From positions 62,001-126,000 of the forward strand of contig NZ_PQBS01000007.1 of assembly GCF_002911695.1 (NCBI RefSeq): a DNA stretch of 64,000 nt, written 5' to 3'. A program made the translations under genes and the position numbers. The notes beneath the pieces are model-generated. The model worked only from the letters and a program-made list of their open reading frames with translations. It searched no databases and had not been told where the DNA came from. The DNA comes from Gracilimonas amylolytica. Lineage in GTDB: Bacteria > Bacteroidota > Rhodothermia > Balneolales > Balneolaceae. Shown piece by piece: positions 34,201-43,508 of this stretch (its first letter is position 1; each line of letters starts with the position of its first letter).

Positions 34201-34743
34201 ATGAAAAAAGTAGAAGAAAGTATAAAAGAATATATTTCAGAAACCATTCGTACCATACCTGATTTTCCGGAAAAAGGGGTACAGTTTAAGGATATAACCA
34301 CACTGCTTCAGGACGAACGAGCCCTTGAATTGACATCTTTTATGCTCTTACAACCATACAGGCACATGGATGTAGATTTTGTAGTAGGCCTTGAATCAAG
34401 GGGCTTTTTGTTTGGCACCAACCTGGCTCAGGATCTTAATGCCGGATTTGTTCCAGTTCGTAAACCTGGAAAATTACCCTCTCACAGTATTTCAGAAACC
34501 TATGCGCTGGAGTATGGGGAAGATAAAGTTGAGATCCATGAAGACGCAATATTTGAGGGGGCTAAAGTACTGATACATGATGATCTTATTGCAACCGGAG
34601 GAAGTGCTGCCGCCGCTACCAATTTGATACATCGATTAGGGGGAGAGGTAGTTGGTTATTCTTTTATCATTGAACTTGGATTCCTAAAGGGGAGGAAAAA
34701 TCTGAAAAAAGATGTACCGGTCGAAAGTATAATTATCGAATAA
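34201..34743 (+). CDS. apt: Adenine phosphoribosyltransferase
   Basis: Salvages adenine to AMP with PRPP. The 180-residue type I phosphoribosyltransferase has IPDFPEKGVQFKDITTLL at the N-terminus, GLESRGFLFG, PVRKPGKLP, and the PRPP motif VLIHDDLIATGGSAAA. I chose the ATG at 34201; a TTG one codon upstream is possible. The upstream gene tadA is divergent, so the promoter is probably in the shared 58-base region. Confidence 0.95.
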   Translation: MKKVEESIKEYISETIRTIPDFPEKGVQFKDITTLLQDERALELTSFMLLQPYRHMDVDFVVGLESRGFLFGTNLAQDLNAGFVPVRKPGKLPSHSISETYALEYGEDKVEIHEDAIFEGAKVLIHDDLIATGGSAAAATNLIHRLGGEVVGYSFIIELGFLKGRKNLKKDVPVESIIIE

Positions 34744-34809
34744 CGGAACATATCTCATTTTGCATACTACAAGTTACTGAACAGAAAATTTCAGTAACAG
34801 TTTTACAAA

Positions 34810-35295
34810 ATGAGAATCAACAGAATAACTCACGCTTTACTGGGCTTGCTGATAATTGCGATGGCATCTGCCTGCAATTCTTTTGTAGTGGAGAATGTCG
34901 ACTACTCACAGCAATTAGAATCAGTATTGGTCCCTGATGAAAATGGAAACGTTACCGACGTCAGGCATGGCATTTCTTTTAACGTTAATTCATTCAAACA
35001 ACAAGAGTTTGGTGAATCAGACTCAACCAAACAGATCCGGGAAATTCGCCTGATACGTAATGCGGATGGATTTTACTTCATCACAGCAAATCAATTCACA
35101 AACGTGTATGTGATGGAACCGGGTAAAGGATCTTTAAAAATGAAGAAAAAGATCAAGGTGTCGGAATCACCACTGAATGAACCGGCATTTAACCTGAGGT
35201 CTTCCGGAGTGCAACTCGTTATGACCGATTCGAACGAGGTGTTAGAATTGAATGAAAATGGAATTGAAGAGACTGAAGAGGAGGAACAATCATGA
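34810..35295 (+). CDS. Hypothetical small lipoprotein
   Basis: A 161-residue protein with a lipoprotein signal (lipobox ASAC, acceptor Cys at about 22). The mature part has a beta-rich middle (RHGISFNVNSFK, IREIRLIRNADGFYFITANQF) and ends in a Glu-rich tail. I do not recognise a family. Its last four bases overlap the next gene, a periplasmic coiled-coil protein, so the two are coupled and may form one envelope complex. No enzymatic motif is visible. Confidence 0.7.
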   Translation: MRINRITHALLGLLIIAMASACNSFVVENVDYSQQLESVLVPDENGNVTDVRHGISFNVNSFKQQEFGESDSTKQIREIRLIRNADGFYFITANQFTNVYVMEPGKGSLKMKKKIKVSESPLNEPAFNLRSSGVQLVMTDSNEVLELNENGIEETEEEEQS

Positions 35296-36521
35296 AAAAA
35301 GCATTAAAAATAACCGGCACCATTTTACTCATTATCTGTACGACCACAGCGATATTTGCTCAGTCGTCTGATTACGAGATCACGAAGGAATTTGAAACTT
35401 CTTACGGCGAATTAAAAGCTTCCATTGACAACGCAACATCAGTGGAAGAAGCAGACAGCCTTAATAATGAGGTCATTAAACTCAGAGAATCATTTGCTGA
35501 GCATAAGTCACTGCTTGATCATGCACTGTATCCTAATACGTTTGATGATTCAATGCAAGACTTGCTTGCTGAAGCCAATGAAACAGAGGAGATCCTGATG
35601 ATCATTGATAATCAAGGTGATATGCTGACCTCATTAAACAAACAATTAGAGGCCTATCAAAAGGAAATTTCGCTTCTGAATAATGAGACGGATTCACTTA
35701 AAACCCTCATTGCAAAATCTGAGGAAAGTGAACAGAATTTATCCCGTCTGGTTAAGCAATACAGGCAGCGTGTTGAAGAAAGGGATGAATTCGTACTTAA
35801 TATGATGGATTCTCTTTTCGTAGCGTACCGAGAACTTGACCTGGATGCCGGCACAAGCAAAGAAATCACATCAAGTGCCATTGCTATACAACAGGGAGAT
35901 AATCCTCTTGAATTCATTGAGGCAACTATTGAGGAGAATATTCAGGTACTGAAAGCAGGATCATCTGAACTAAGTACGCAAGATCTTCTGAAAATGCATA
36001 CTATCCAAAAGCGTTTTGCTGAAACCTGGGATAGAGTAGGAAGTGACCTGAGTCAGGTTTATGGTGGTAATGAAGCCAATCAATGGAGAAATAAAATTGA
36101 TGATCAGCTTAAGGACTGGAAAGCCAGTACTTCCAAGAATACCTGGGATTCAATCAATCAGACCTTGGCGCAAAACAACGTAGACCTTGGTGCTTTTGAT
36201 AATAATCAGAGTTTTTATTCGGCTATTGAGAATTTCATCAATAACTCCATTGAGAACAGTGAAGACAAGATCATAGCTGAAGCAGACAGAGAGGAATTTA
36301 ATTCATTCTATGAGTTCTGGAACTCGAAAGTTAAGGAGGAGTGGGGTAATTATGTTCAGGAAGGTGAGATCCTGACTATGAGCCAGATCTCCACTATAGA
36401 TGCCGAACTCATCAACTGGAGAGATGAGACCGAACCGGTGTCGTTAGTGATTCCAATTCTGCTTGGGTTAAGTTTTATCACAATTGTAGGGTTGATCATT
36501 GTACTCGCCAGAAAAGATTAA
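35292..36521 (+). CDS. Secreted coiled-coil protein with C-terminal membrane anchor
   Basis: A 409-residue protein. Signal peptide at 1-23 (ending IFAQ), then long heptad-rich helical stretches (about 25-175, for instance LNKQLEAYQKEISLLNNETDSL), a second helical region at 190-360 with aromatic residues, and a C-terminal transmembrane helix (about 383-405) followed by ARKD. The topology puts the bulk in the periplasm, anchored at the C-terminus in the inner membrane. It is translationally coupled to the upstream lipoprotein and followed by a clear terminator. I do not recognise a family. A structural or tethering role is plausible but unproven. Confidence 0.72.
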   Translation: MKKALKITGTILLIICTTTAIFAQSSDYEITKEFETSYGELKASIDNATSVEEADSLNNEVIKLRESFAEHKSLLDHALYPNTFDDSMQDLLAEANETEEILMIIDNQGDMLTSLNKQLEAYQKEISLLNNETDSLKTLIAKSEESEQNLSRLVKQYRQRVEERDEFVLNMMDSLFVAYRELDLDAGTSKEITSSAIAIQQGDNPLEFIEATIEENIQVLKAGSSELSTQDLLKMHTIQKRFAETWDRVGSDLSQVYGGNEANQWRNKIDDQLKDWKASTSKNTWDSINQTLAQNNVDLGAFDNNQSFYSAIENFINNSIENSEDKIIAEADREEFNSFYEFWNSKVKEEWGNYVQEGEILTMSQISTIDAELINWRDETEPVSLVIPILLGLSFITIVGLIIVLARKD

Positions 36522-36545
36522 GTATAAATCCCCATGATACCCCCG

Positions 36546-36575
36546 AAGCCGGACAGTTAATGTTCGGCTTTTTTT
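36546..36575 (+). terminator. Intrinsic terminator after the coiled-coil gene
   Basis: A 10-bp stem AAGCCGGACA / TGTTCGGCTT (36546-36555, 36561-36570; one G-U pair) with loop GTTAA and a T-run to 36575. Confidence 0.9.
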
Positions 36576-36707
36576 ATGTTTATGATTTTTGCAGTGTTTG
36601 AATAATCGTCGTTCTTCGTTTTGCGTTCCGATACCCAAATTTTATATGTGCCTATCGTAAATTTTCATATACTTAGCCTCAATTAAAAAGCGATAAGAAA
36701 TTCCGGT

Positions 36708-37820
36708 ATGAATATCCTTGCAGTGGAGCCATTTTACAGCGGTTCGCATAAAGCATTTCTGAAAGGCCTGGAAAAACATTCAAGCCACAACATTATTCCC
36801 ATAAAGTTGAACTATAAAGGCTGGAAATGGAAAATGCATGGGGATTCTGTCACACTTACTGAAATGACCAACCAAGTAGAAGATGAAATCGACTTGTTAC
36901 TCACCAGTAGTATGACCAACCTGCCGGCATTTATGGCACTTACCAATCCCCGGTTTTCACATACGCCGGTGATCATGTATATGCATGAAAATCAGTTTAC
37001 CCGACCCATTCCGGAAGGAGAAAAACGTGATCTGACATACTGTTATATCAATTATTTAAGCATGTTGGTGGCCGATAAACTTGTATTCTCATCACAGTTT
37101 CACCTTGATGATCTATTGGGAGCACTACCGGCTTTCCTCGATAATTTTCCGGATGGGAAACAGTACAATACCATTGATAAGATCCGGGAGAAGAGCGTTG
37201 TCATGTATCCGGGCCTTGATCTTAAAAGTTTTGATTCACAGCCGGATACCCGATCCGAAAATGAGAACCCCGTGATCGTCTGGAATCAACGCTGGCAATT
37301 CGACCGAAATCCGGCCATGTTTTTCAGGGTTTTGAATCGATTGAATGATATTGATCTGAAATTCGACCTGATACTGGCAGGGGATACAAAACATGAAAAA
37401 CCGGAGGAGTTTGAAAAAGCATGGCAGAGATACGGTCAACAGATCACTCACTTTGGATATGTGGATGACAAGGAAAATTACAGCAAACTGTTACATTCGG
37501 GGGACATTGTCGTTTCAACAGCCAGTTATGAATTTTTCTGTGTAGCCATTATGGAAGCCATTTATTGCGGTTGTCATCCTATGGTGCCAAATACCCTGCA
37601 TTATCCTGAGCTCATTCCTAAAAGCCTTCATAACCCTTTATTGCATGCGCCCGTACTCTATAATGATGAAGATGAGTTATTTCATCACCTAAAGGATCTG
37701 CTTACCAAAAAGACCAAACCTCTACCCAAATCCTCCCTCCAAAACATCAATAAGCATTTGGAATGGTCTAAACGCATCAAACATTTTGATAAGCTCTTTG
37801 AGGAAATGTCAAGTAACTGA
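36708..37820 (+). CDS. tRNA-queuosine alpha-mannosyltransferase homologue (DUF3524/GTDC1 family)
   Basis: A 370-residue GT-B glycosyltransferase. The N-terminus ILAVEPFYSGSHKAFLKGL and the conserved YMHENQFTRP (about 91-100) are signatures of the DUF3524 family, whose human member QTMAN (GTDC1) adds mannose to queuosine in tRNA-Asp. The C-terminal GT-B part shows WNQRWQFDRNP, LAGDTKHEKP, and EFFCVAIMEAIYCGC. It is monocistronic between a terminator and dnaB (convergent). The function in bacteria is inferred from the family; bacterial tRNA normally carries other queuosine derivatives. Confidence 0.85.
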   Translation: MNILAVEPFYSGSHKAFLKGLEKHSSHNIIPIKLNYKGWKWKMHGDSVTLTEMTNQVEDEIDLLLTSSMTNLPAFMALTNPRFSHTPVIMYMHENQFTRPIPEGEKRDLTYCYINYLSMLVADKLVFSSQFHLDDLLGALPAFLDNFPDGKQYNTIDKIREKSVVMYPGLDLKSFDSQPDTRSENENPVIVWNQRWQFDRNPAMFFRVLNRLNDIDLKFDLILAGDTKHEKPEEFEKAWQRYGQQITHFGYVDDKENYSKLLHSGDIVVSTASYEFFCVAIMEAIYCGCHPMVPNTLHYPELIPKSLHNPLLHAPVLYNDEDELFHHLKDLLTKKTKPLPKSSLQNINKHLEWSKRIKHFDKLFEEMSSN

Positions 37821-37842
37821 TCTGATCAGTCAGGCATGAGCT

Positions 37843-39375
37843 TTAAAAAGGAGCATCCTCATCCGGAGCCGGATTGTGCGGTGCAGGAGGGGGACCACCG
37901 CTTCCATTACTCAATTCAGGTCCTGAACTGCCATTATTGCCTCCGGCACCCAGGGCATTGTTATTGGCAGAAGTGAGGTTTTCGAACCGGGCATATTCTT
38001 TGACGAACATATGCGTCTTGGTACCTACCGGACCATTTCTCTGTTTTCCAATGATAACCTCTGCAAGTCCGGCGGTTGATTGGCCTTCCTCGGTAGTGGT
38101 AATACCATAATACTCAGCCCGGTACAGGAACATCACAATATCGGCATCCTGTTCGATCGATCCGGATTCACGTAAGTCACTTAATTGTGGGCGCTTATCT
38201 CCACCACGTTGTTCTACTGCACGCGAGAGCTGAGCCAGGGCAATGACCGGAACATCCAATTCTTTGGCGAGTCCTTTCAGTCCACGTGAAATGGTTGCAA
38301 TTTCCTGCTCTCGGTTTCCAATATCCTTTGAGTTGGCCTGCATCAGCTGCAGGTAATCAACGATGATCAAACCTATATCCTTTTCACTTTTTAGACGACG
38401 GCATTTGGTCCGCAATTCCATAAGGCTGATTCCTGGGGTGTCATCAATGTAAATTTCAGCACTGAATAGGCGACTTGCAGCATCAATCAGACGCCTGAAA
38501 TCTTCATCCTTTAACGTTCCCTTTCGGGCTTCATCCGCACGCACTCTTGCCTCCATGGTTAACAGTCGTTGAACCAATGACTGATTGGACATCTCGAGAC
38601 TGAAAAGAGCAATAGGGGTTCTGAGATTTTCATCAGGATGCATAGCTGCATTACGGGCTGCCGTAAGCACAAAAGCTGTTTTACCCATCGATGGGCGGGC
38701 AGCAATGATCACCAAATCACCCTTTTGCCAGCCGGCTGTCATTTCATCTATGGCCAAACCGGACGGAACACCGGTAATACCGTAATCCTTTCCTCTCAGG
38801 TCTTCAAGATAAGAAAGAGTGTCTTTTAAAAGTTTTTCTACCGGTACGGCTGAACTGCGGCTTTTCTGATTGGAAAGATCAAAGATACTTTGTTCTGCGT
38901 GATCCAGGACATCGTAGGCATCAGAAGTAGTATCATAAGCTTCCTTGATCACATCATTACTTGCAAGGATAAGATTCCTCTTGATGGCTTTTTCAATGAT
39001 GATCTGTGCATGGTACTCAATATTTGCTGACGAACTTACGGATCGGGTCAGGTCAGACAGATAAGTTGTGCCGCCGCACACTTCCAATAAGTTATTATCC
39101 TTGAGTTCATTTTCAACCGTCAGCAGATCCAGGGGATTATCCCTTTCATACAGATTTGATAAAGTCTCAAAAATGTGACGATTGGCCGTTTTATAAAAAT
39201 CAGTTGGTTTCAGCATTTGAAGGGCAATAGTTGCTGCACCATGTTCGATCAGCATCGCCCCCAAAACAGCTTCCTCAACCTCAACTGCCTGAGGCGGAAC
39301 GCGACCACCTTTCTCTAATTCCTGAGTGTCGTTTTGTTGATATTTGTTATTGTATGACCCTGATTTTTTTGCCAT
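37843..39375 (-). CDS. dnaB: Replicative DNA helicase
   Basis: The 510-residue hexameric helicase of the replication fork. The N-terminal domain begins about residue 25 (PPQAVEVEEAVLGAML) and the RecA-like ATPase domain has the Walker A ARPSMGKT at 226-233, FSLEMSNQSLVQRLL, and the Walker B region IIVDYLQLM. The C-terminus has an unusual low-complexity Gly/Ser/Asn/Pro tail of about 30 residues (GGNNGSSG, GGPPPAPHNPAPDEDAPF). On its own strand, TATTTTTG about 44-51 bases upstream could be a -7 box. It is convergent with the glycosyltransferase gene. Confidence 0.96.
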   Translation of the reverse strand: MAKKSGSYNNKYQQNDTQELEKGGRVPPQAVEVEEAVLGAMLIEHGAATIALQMLKPTDFYKTANRHIFETLSNLYERDNPLDLLTVENELKDNNLLEVCGGTTYLSDLTRSVSSSANIEYHAQIIIEKAIKRNLILASNDVIKEAYDTTSDAYDVLDHAEQSIFDLSNQKSRSSAVPVEKLLKDTLSYLEDLRGKDYGITGVPSGLAIDEMTAGWQKGDLVIIAARPSMGKTAFVLTAARNAAMHPDENLRTPIALFSLEMSNQSLVQRLLTMEARVRADEARKGTLKDEDFRRLIDAASRLFSAEIYIDDTPGISLMELRTKCRRLKSEKDIGLIIVDYLQLMQANSKDIGNREQEIATISRGLKGLAKELDVPVIALAQLSRAVEQRGGDKRPQLSDLRESGSIEQDADIVMFLYRAEYYGITTTEEGQSTAGLAEVIIGKQRNGPVGTKTHMFVKEYARFENLTSANNNALGAGGNNGSSGPELSNGSGGPPPAPHNPAPDEDAPF

Positions 39376-39497
39376 GCTTACTACTGAAAACCTGTTGATC
39401 GTGTGCTAATTCAGGATTCAAAAATAGGTATAAAATCAGACCGAATGGGGATTCTTTTTGAACAAATTTTAAACAGGTTTATCCACAACTTGAGCAA

Positions 39498-40265
39498 TCA
39501 GGTTATAGCATATTTTCTGATTCCTACAAAAACGAAGATCAGAAGTGTGAGTATGGCAAAGAAGGGAAGTATTATATCTTTTAGTCCTGCAACCAGAAAA
39601 ATACTGATCATCAAGAGCTGAAACCCCAACCCAAAAACCGACAAAGGGGTCATAAACCACTTAGGAAATATTGAAGACTTTGGTGCTTCCCGGTCGATGG
39701 TGTAAACGATCCTATCGAAACTGCCATAGAGTAGTTTGTATATGTTGAACAGGATATCCACGTGTCGTTGTTGTTCTCCTTTTAAAGCAACGGGAGCTTC
39801 TTCCTCAAAAACCTGACTCGTATTATCTCCTTTAACATTCGTTCTGAGAATGACATAGTAGTAGTTGTAAAGCGTACCCTGAAGCTGTATCCCCAAAAAT
39901 GCCATCAGTGCAACGTAAATATTCGTATCGGATATAAACCATATGGTTACCACGATGAGGAAGTTCAAAATTAGATCAGAGATGGAATCGAAATATCTTC
40001 CGGTATAAGAGGGTTTGTGTTTAACACGAGCCAATTCACCATCAGCAGCATCCAATATGGATTTAAGGATCAGGAATAATGCAGCAAATATATAATGCCC
40101 AATCAGCATGCAATAAATAGCGATCAAGCCGGAGATAATAAACCAAATGGTAACGTGTATCGGAGTGATATTGGTGGATTTGAGAGACTCAGCAATGATA
40201 CGAGCCGGTATACGGCCATAATCTGAGAGGTCAAAAAATGCATATTCTTTGGGTAATTTGGGCAC
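39498..40265 (-). CDS. CDP-alcohol phosphatidyltransferase family protein
   Basis: A 255-residue integral membrane enzyme that joins a CDP-activated alcohol or lipid to an alcohol acceptor. The full family motif D-x2-DG-x2-AR-x8-G-x3-D-x3-D is present at residues 72-97 (DAADGELAR, then GRYFDSISD). About six hydrophobic helices are evident. It differs from PssA at 11.9 kb in sequence outside the motif, so the acceptor is probably not serine; glycerol-phosphate, inositol-phosphate and others are possible. It is a single gene between dnaB and the UDG gene. Confidence 0.85.
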   Translation of the reverse strand: MPKLPKEYAFFDLSDYGRIPARIIAESLKSTNITPIHVTIWFIISGLIAIYCMLIGHYIFAALFLILKSILDAADGELARVKHKPSYTGRYFDSISDLILNFLIVVTIWFISDTNIYVALMAFLGIQLQGTLYNYYYVILRTNVKGDNTSQVFEEEAPVALKGEQQRHVDILFNIYKLLYGSFDRIVYTIDREAPKSSIFPKWFMTPLSVFGLGFQLLMISIFLVAGLKDIILPFFAILTLLIFVFVGIRKYAIT

Positions 40266-40383
40266 TTCGATCGGGGTTGTGCTGATTTTTTACCGTCTAA
40301 AGGAAAATTGGTGAATCGAAGTTCCTGAACCTGAAGGTATTTATTAAGCCTTTTACCGGGCTTATATCAGCAATCATGAACCT

Positions 40384-41196
40384 TTACCTGCCACCCAACT
40401 CGTCATACCGTTTTCTCAATTTTTGAACATCTTCCCAGGTAGGACGTTTCCATTTAGGATTTCTGAGCAGAGCCGCAGGGTGATAGGTGGCCATAAGTTC
40501 TCTGCCATGGAATGGATGAGTAGAGCCTCTCAATTTACTGAGTGAAGTATCATCCCCTAAAAGGGTGGTTGCTGATATTCTGCCAACGCATAAAATGATC
40601 TTGGGATCCACCAGCTCAATTTGCCTCAATAAATAAGGCAAGCTTTTTTCTCGTTCTTCAGGTTTAGGATCCCTGTTATTGGGAGGTCTGTGTTTCAGTA
40701 TGTTGGCAATGTATATGTCATTGCGTTTAAAATTGATGGCATCCATGATCTTATCCAGTAATTGACCGGCTTCACCCACAAAAGGCTCTCCCTGTTGGTC
40801 CTCATTATAACCTGGAGCCTCCCCAACGATCATCAGGTCAGCATCCGGATTTCCTACCCCGAATACCAGATTGGTGCCTTCCAGATCGGTTTGAAGATCC
40901 GTAGTTTGTTCACAGAGGCTTTTTAATTCATCCAAAGTTTGGCAGGCAGCTATTTTCTCCTGTGTACTTAACGGTTTTTCAGTTTTGGTTTGAACCGTTT
41001 CCTGATCTTCCGTCTTTGTATGTTGAGTATCTGTACTCTGAGGTTCTGATGACTTGGTATTAATTTCAGATTTCTTTTCCTGACCTGCCTCAGGTTCACC
41101 TGAAACTGGGATAGACACAGTAAATTTACCGTACAGATCCTGTTGTTGTTTAATGAACCGTTCTGCTTTCTCAATTAATTCTTTTGGGTCGGTCAT
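40384..41196 (-). CDS. Family 4-like uracil-DNA glycosylase lacking most Fe-S cysteines
   Basis: A 270-residue protein. Residues about 1-80 form a polar, low-complexity, Thr/Gln/Lys/Glu-rich linker, and residues about 80-265 are a UDG domain with motif A GEAPGYNEDQQGEPFVG and motif B HPAALLRNP. In canonical family 4 enzymes four cysteines hold a 4Fe-4S cluster. Here Cys95 aligns with the first, but the others appear as Thr98, His169 (LKHRPP) and Ser185 (EKSLPYL). It therefore probably folds without the cluster or uses altered ligands. Uracil excision is likely but unproven. The function call comes from motif A/B, not from the cluster. Confidence 0.85.
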   Translation of the reverse strand: MTDPKELIEKAERFIKQQQDLYGKFTVSIPVSGEPEAGQEKKSEINTKSSEPQSTDTQHTKTEDQETVQTKTEKPLSTQEKIAACQTLDELKSLCEQTTDLQTDLEGTNLVFGVGNPDADLMIVGEAPGYNEDQQGEPFVGEAGQLLDKIMDAINFKRNDIYIANILKHRPPNNRDPKPEEREKSLPYLLRQIELVDPKIILCVGRISATTLLGDDTSLSKLRGSTHPFHGRELMATYHPAALLRNPKWKRPTWEDVQKLRKRYDELGGR

Positions 41197-41264
41197 ATGT
41201 TCTTAATTTTTACAGTCGTGTAATTTTTTTAACCAAGTTATTCATTCTAAAAGGATCGTAATTC

Positions 41265-41924
41265 CTACGATTTCCACAACTTTTCAAGCATGGCGTATAA
41301 TATAACTCCGGCCGCTACTGATACATTCAAGGAATGCTTTTTTCCAAATTGCGGAATCGCAACAAATTCATCAATATATGGGAGTAATTCTTCATCGATC
41401 CCTGCCACTTCACTGCCCAGTACTATACACATCCTGGGATACCTATCTGCTTCGAAATCTGGGAGTTCGGTACTATCGTTGGTTTGCTCTAATCCAATCA
41501 GATAGTAACCTTCTTTTTTCAGATCATCTATGGCCTTTAACGAATTCTCTTCATATCTCCATTCAACAAATTCCTCTGCACCAATTGCTGTTTTGTTGAT
41601 CTCCGGTCGGGGTGGAGTAGGGGTAATGCCTGTCAGAATGATCTCAGATATCCCAAAGGCATCAGCGGAACGAAAAATGGATCCAACATTATGCAAACTT
41701 CGGACATTTGGGATCAGGATCTTTAGTGAACTCAAGTACCCGGGAGCGGTTCTGGAAAGATTTTCCTTAAGTATTTCTTTGGTCGTAAGCTTCTTCAAGT
41801 CAATAAAGATGTTGTGTGATAATTTTGAAGATCGATCTCTAAAATAGGATAGTTTTGACTTCTTAACACAGGCTTTGAGGGGCATAGTTTGGTTCCGATT
41901 GATATCATAGAAATTCTCAATCAA
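41265..41924 (-). CDS. SpoU/TrmH-family RNA 2'-O-methyltransferase
   Basis: A 219-residue SPOUT methyltransferase. Three motifs are visible: motif 1 NVRSLHNVGSIFRSADAFG, motif 2 MCIVLGSEVAGID, and motif 3 IPQFGKKHSLNVSVAAGVILY, which together form the trefoil-knot SAM site. The substrate could be tRNA or rRNA; there is no L30e-like N-terminal domain of the RlmB type, so TrmH-like or a relative is favoured. It is divergent from the suf operon. Internal start codons exist in the first 60 residues, so the exact N-terminus is uncertain. Confidence 0.88.
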   Translation of the reverse strand: MIENFYDINRNQTMPLKACVKKSKLSYFRDRSSKLSHNIFIDLKKLTTKEILKENLSRTAPGYLSSLKILIPNVRSLHNVGSIFRSADAFGISEIILTGITPTPPRPEINKTAIGAEEFVEWRYEENSLKAIDDLKKEGYYLIGLEQTNDSTELPDFEADRYPRMCIVLGSEVAGIDEELLPYIDEFVAIPQFGKKHSLNVSVAAGVILYAMLEKLWKS

Positions 41925-41929
41925 TTCGG

Positions 41930-41961
41930 TTTAGTTAAGAGAGGGAGTTTTCGTATATTTG
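41930..41961 (+). promoter_or_regulatory. Predicted suf operon promoter
   Basis: TTTA (41930-41933), 20 bases, then a perfect TAnnTTTG box TATATTTG (41954-41961). It lies about 100 bases before sufB. Transcription would start at about 41966-41970, just before the leader hairpin. Confidence 0.55.
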
Positions 41962-41976
41962 TACTCGTTCTAAATA

Positions 41977-42028
41977 GGCTCCAAAAACATCGAACGCAAT
42001 GCAATACAAGGATGTTTTTTTGGGAGCC
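41977..42028 (+). promoter_or_regulatory. Long 5' leader hairpin of the suf operon
   Basis: The left arm GGCTCCAAAAACATC (41977-41991) pairs with the right arm GATGTTTTTTTGGGAGCC (42011-42028): GGCTCC/GGAGCC and AAAAACATC/GATGTTTTT, separated by a bulge of extra T/G on the right. The loop (41992-42010) contains a tandem GCAAT. The stem would start within about 10 bases of the predicted transcript 5' end and end 34 bases before the sufB ATG. It could be an mRNA-stability element or a protein-binding or regulatory leader. It is not a canonical terminator, because the T-run is inside the stem. Confidence 0.65.
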
Positions 42029-42062
42029 GTAAAGACCAAACTTTTAAACCATTAATTAGCTA

Positions 42063-43505
42063 ATGAGCGAGACGCAAGCCTTAGAGTCAATGATCGGAGA
42101 GGAGTATAAGTATGGCTTCAGTACCGATGTTGAATATGAAGACTTTCCCAAAGGGATCAATGAAGATATAATCCGGGAACTTTCTGCGCGCAAAGAGGAA
42201 CCAGAATGGATGCTTGAATTCCGTTTAAAGGCCTACCGTGCATGGACAGAAATGGAAGAACCGGATTGGTTCAATGCTGAATACGAAAAACCGAAATTTG
42301 ATTCGTTACAGTATTATTCGGCTCCTAAAAACAAGCCAAAACTGGATAGCCTGGATGATGTTGACCCCAAGATCAGAGAGACCTACGATAAACTCGGTAT
42401 TCCTTTAGAAGAGCAAAAAGCCCTGGCCGGTGTTGCTGTGGATGCAGTTTTTGATAGTGTATCTGTTTTTACCTCGTTCAAGGAGAAACTGGCTGAAGCC
42501 GGTGTGATCTTTTGCTCAATTTCTGAAGCGATCAAGAATCACCCTGAATTAGTTAAGAAATACATGGGATCTGTGGTTCCCGTTCGCGATAATTTTTATG
42601 CAGCTCTCAATTCTGCAGTGTTTTCAGACGGATCCTTTTGCTATGTGCCGAAGGATACGATCTGCCCGATGGAGCTATCCACCTATTTCCGAATCAACAA
42701 CATGAATTCCGGGCAGTTTGAGAGAACTCTCATTATTGCCGAGGACAACTCCCACGTGAGTTACCTGGAAGGGTGTACGGCGCCAATGTATGACGAACAT
42801 CAGTTGCACGCAGCTGTAGTTGAATTGGTGGCCCTTGATAATGCTGAGATCAAATACTCAACCATTCAGAACTGGTATTCCGGTGATGAAGAAGGTAAAG
42901 GCGGTATTTACAACTTTGTTACGAAGCGTGGTGCCTGCCGCGGTAAGAATTCCAAGATCAGCTGGACTCAGCTTGAAACCGGATCTGCCGTTACTCTTAA
43001 ATATCCAAGTGTGATATTACAAGGTGATAATTCCATTGGTGAATTCTACTCTGTGGCTGTGACCACTAAGCGTCAGCAAGCAGATACAGGGACCAAAATG
43101 ATCCACATTGGTAAGAACACCAAGAGTACGATCATATCTAAAGGGATCTCTGCCGGGCACTCAAATAACAGCTATCGCGGAGAGGTTAAAATTAACAAAG
43201 GGGCTGATGGCGCCAGAAACTACTCCGTCTGTGACTCGATGTTGATCGGTCAGACGTGTGGAGCGCACACATTCCCTTACATATCTTCTCAAAACCCAAC
43301 GGCCAGTGTGGAGCATGAAGCTTCAACTTCGCGAGTAGGGGAAGAGCAGATCTTTTACCTGATGCAGCGTGGAATCAGCGAACAAGACGCCATTTCCATG
43401 ATCATCAACGGATTTGTGAAGGAAGTACTGAAAGAGCTACCACTTGAATTCGCAACGGAAGCAAATGCATTGCTTGACGTCAAGCTTGAAGGTAGTGTTG
43501 GGTAA
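42063..43505 (+). CDS. sufB: Fe-S cluster scaffold protein SufB
   Basis: A 480-residue component of the SufBCD complex on which 4Fe-4S clusters are assembled. The N-terminal helical region is followed by the beta-helix core with [53 protein letters not shown], and [16 protein letters not shown]. It is the first gene of the suf operon, downstream of a predicted promoter and leader hairpin. A 152-base spacer with palindromic repeats separates it from sufC. Confidence 0.97.
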   Translation: MSETQALESMIGEEYKYGFSTDVEYEDFPKGINEDIIRELSARKEEPEWMLEFRLKAYRAWTEMEEPDWFNAEYEKPKFDSLQYYSAPKNKPKLDSLDDVDPKIRETYDKLGIPLEEQKALAGVAVDAVFDSVSVFTSFKEKLAEAGVIFCSISEAIKNHPELVKKYMGSVVPVRDNFYAALNSAVFSDGSFCYVPKDTICPMELSTYFRINNMNSGQFERTLIIAEDNSHVSYLEGCTAPMYDEHQLHAAVVELVALDNAEIKYSTIQNWYSGDEEGKGGIYNFVTKRGACRGKNSKISWTQLETGSAVTLKYPSVILQGDNSIGEFYSVAVTTKRQQADTGTKMIHIGKNTKSTIISKGISAGHSNNSYRGEVKINKGADGARNYSVCDSMLIGQTCGAHTFPYISSQNPTASVEHEASTSRVGEEQIFYLMQRGISEQDAISMIINGFVKEVLKELPLEFATEANALLDVKLEGSVG

Positions 43506-43508
43506 CAA

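Noticed and set aside
41977-42028. suf leader hairpin as an intrinsic terminator
   Set aside because: The T-run is paired within the stem and no T-tract follows the 3' arm; a non-terminating leader structure is more likely.
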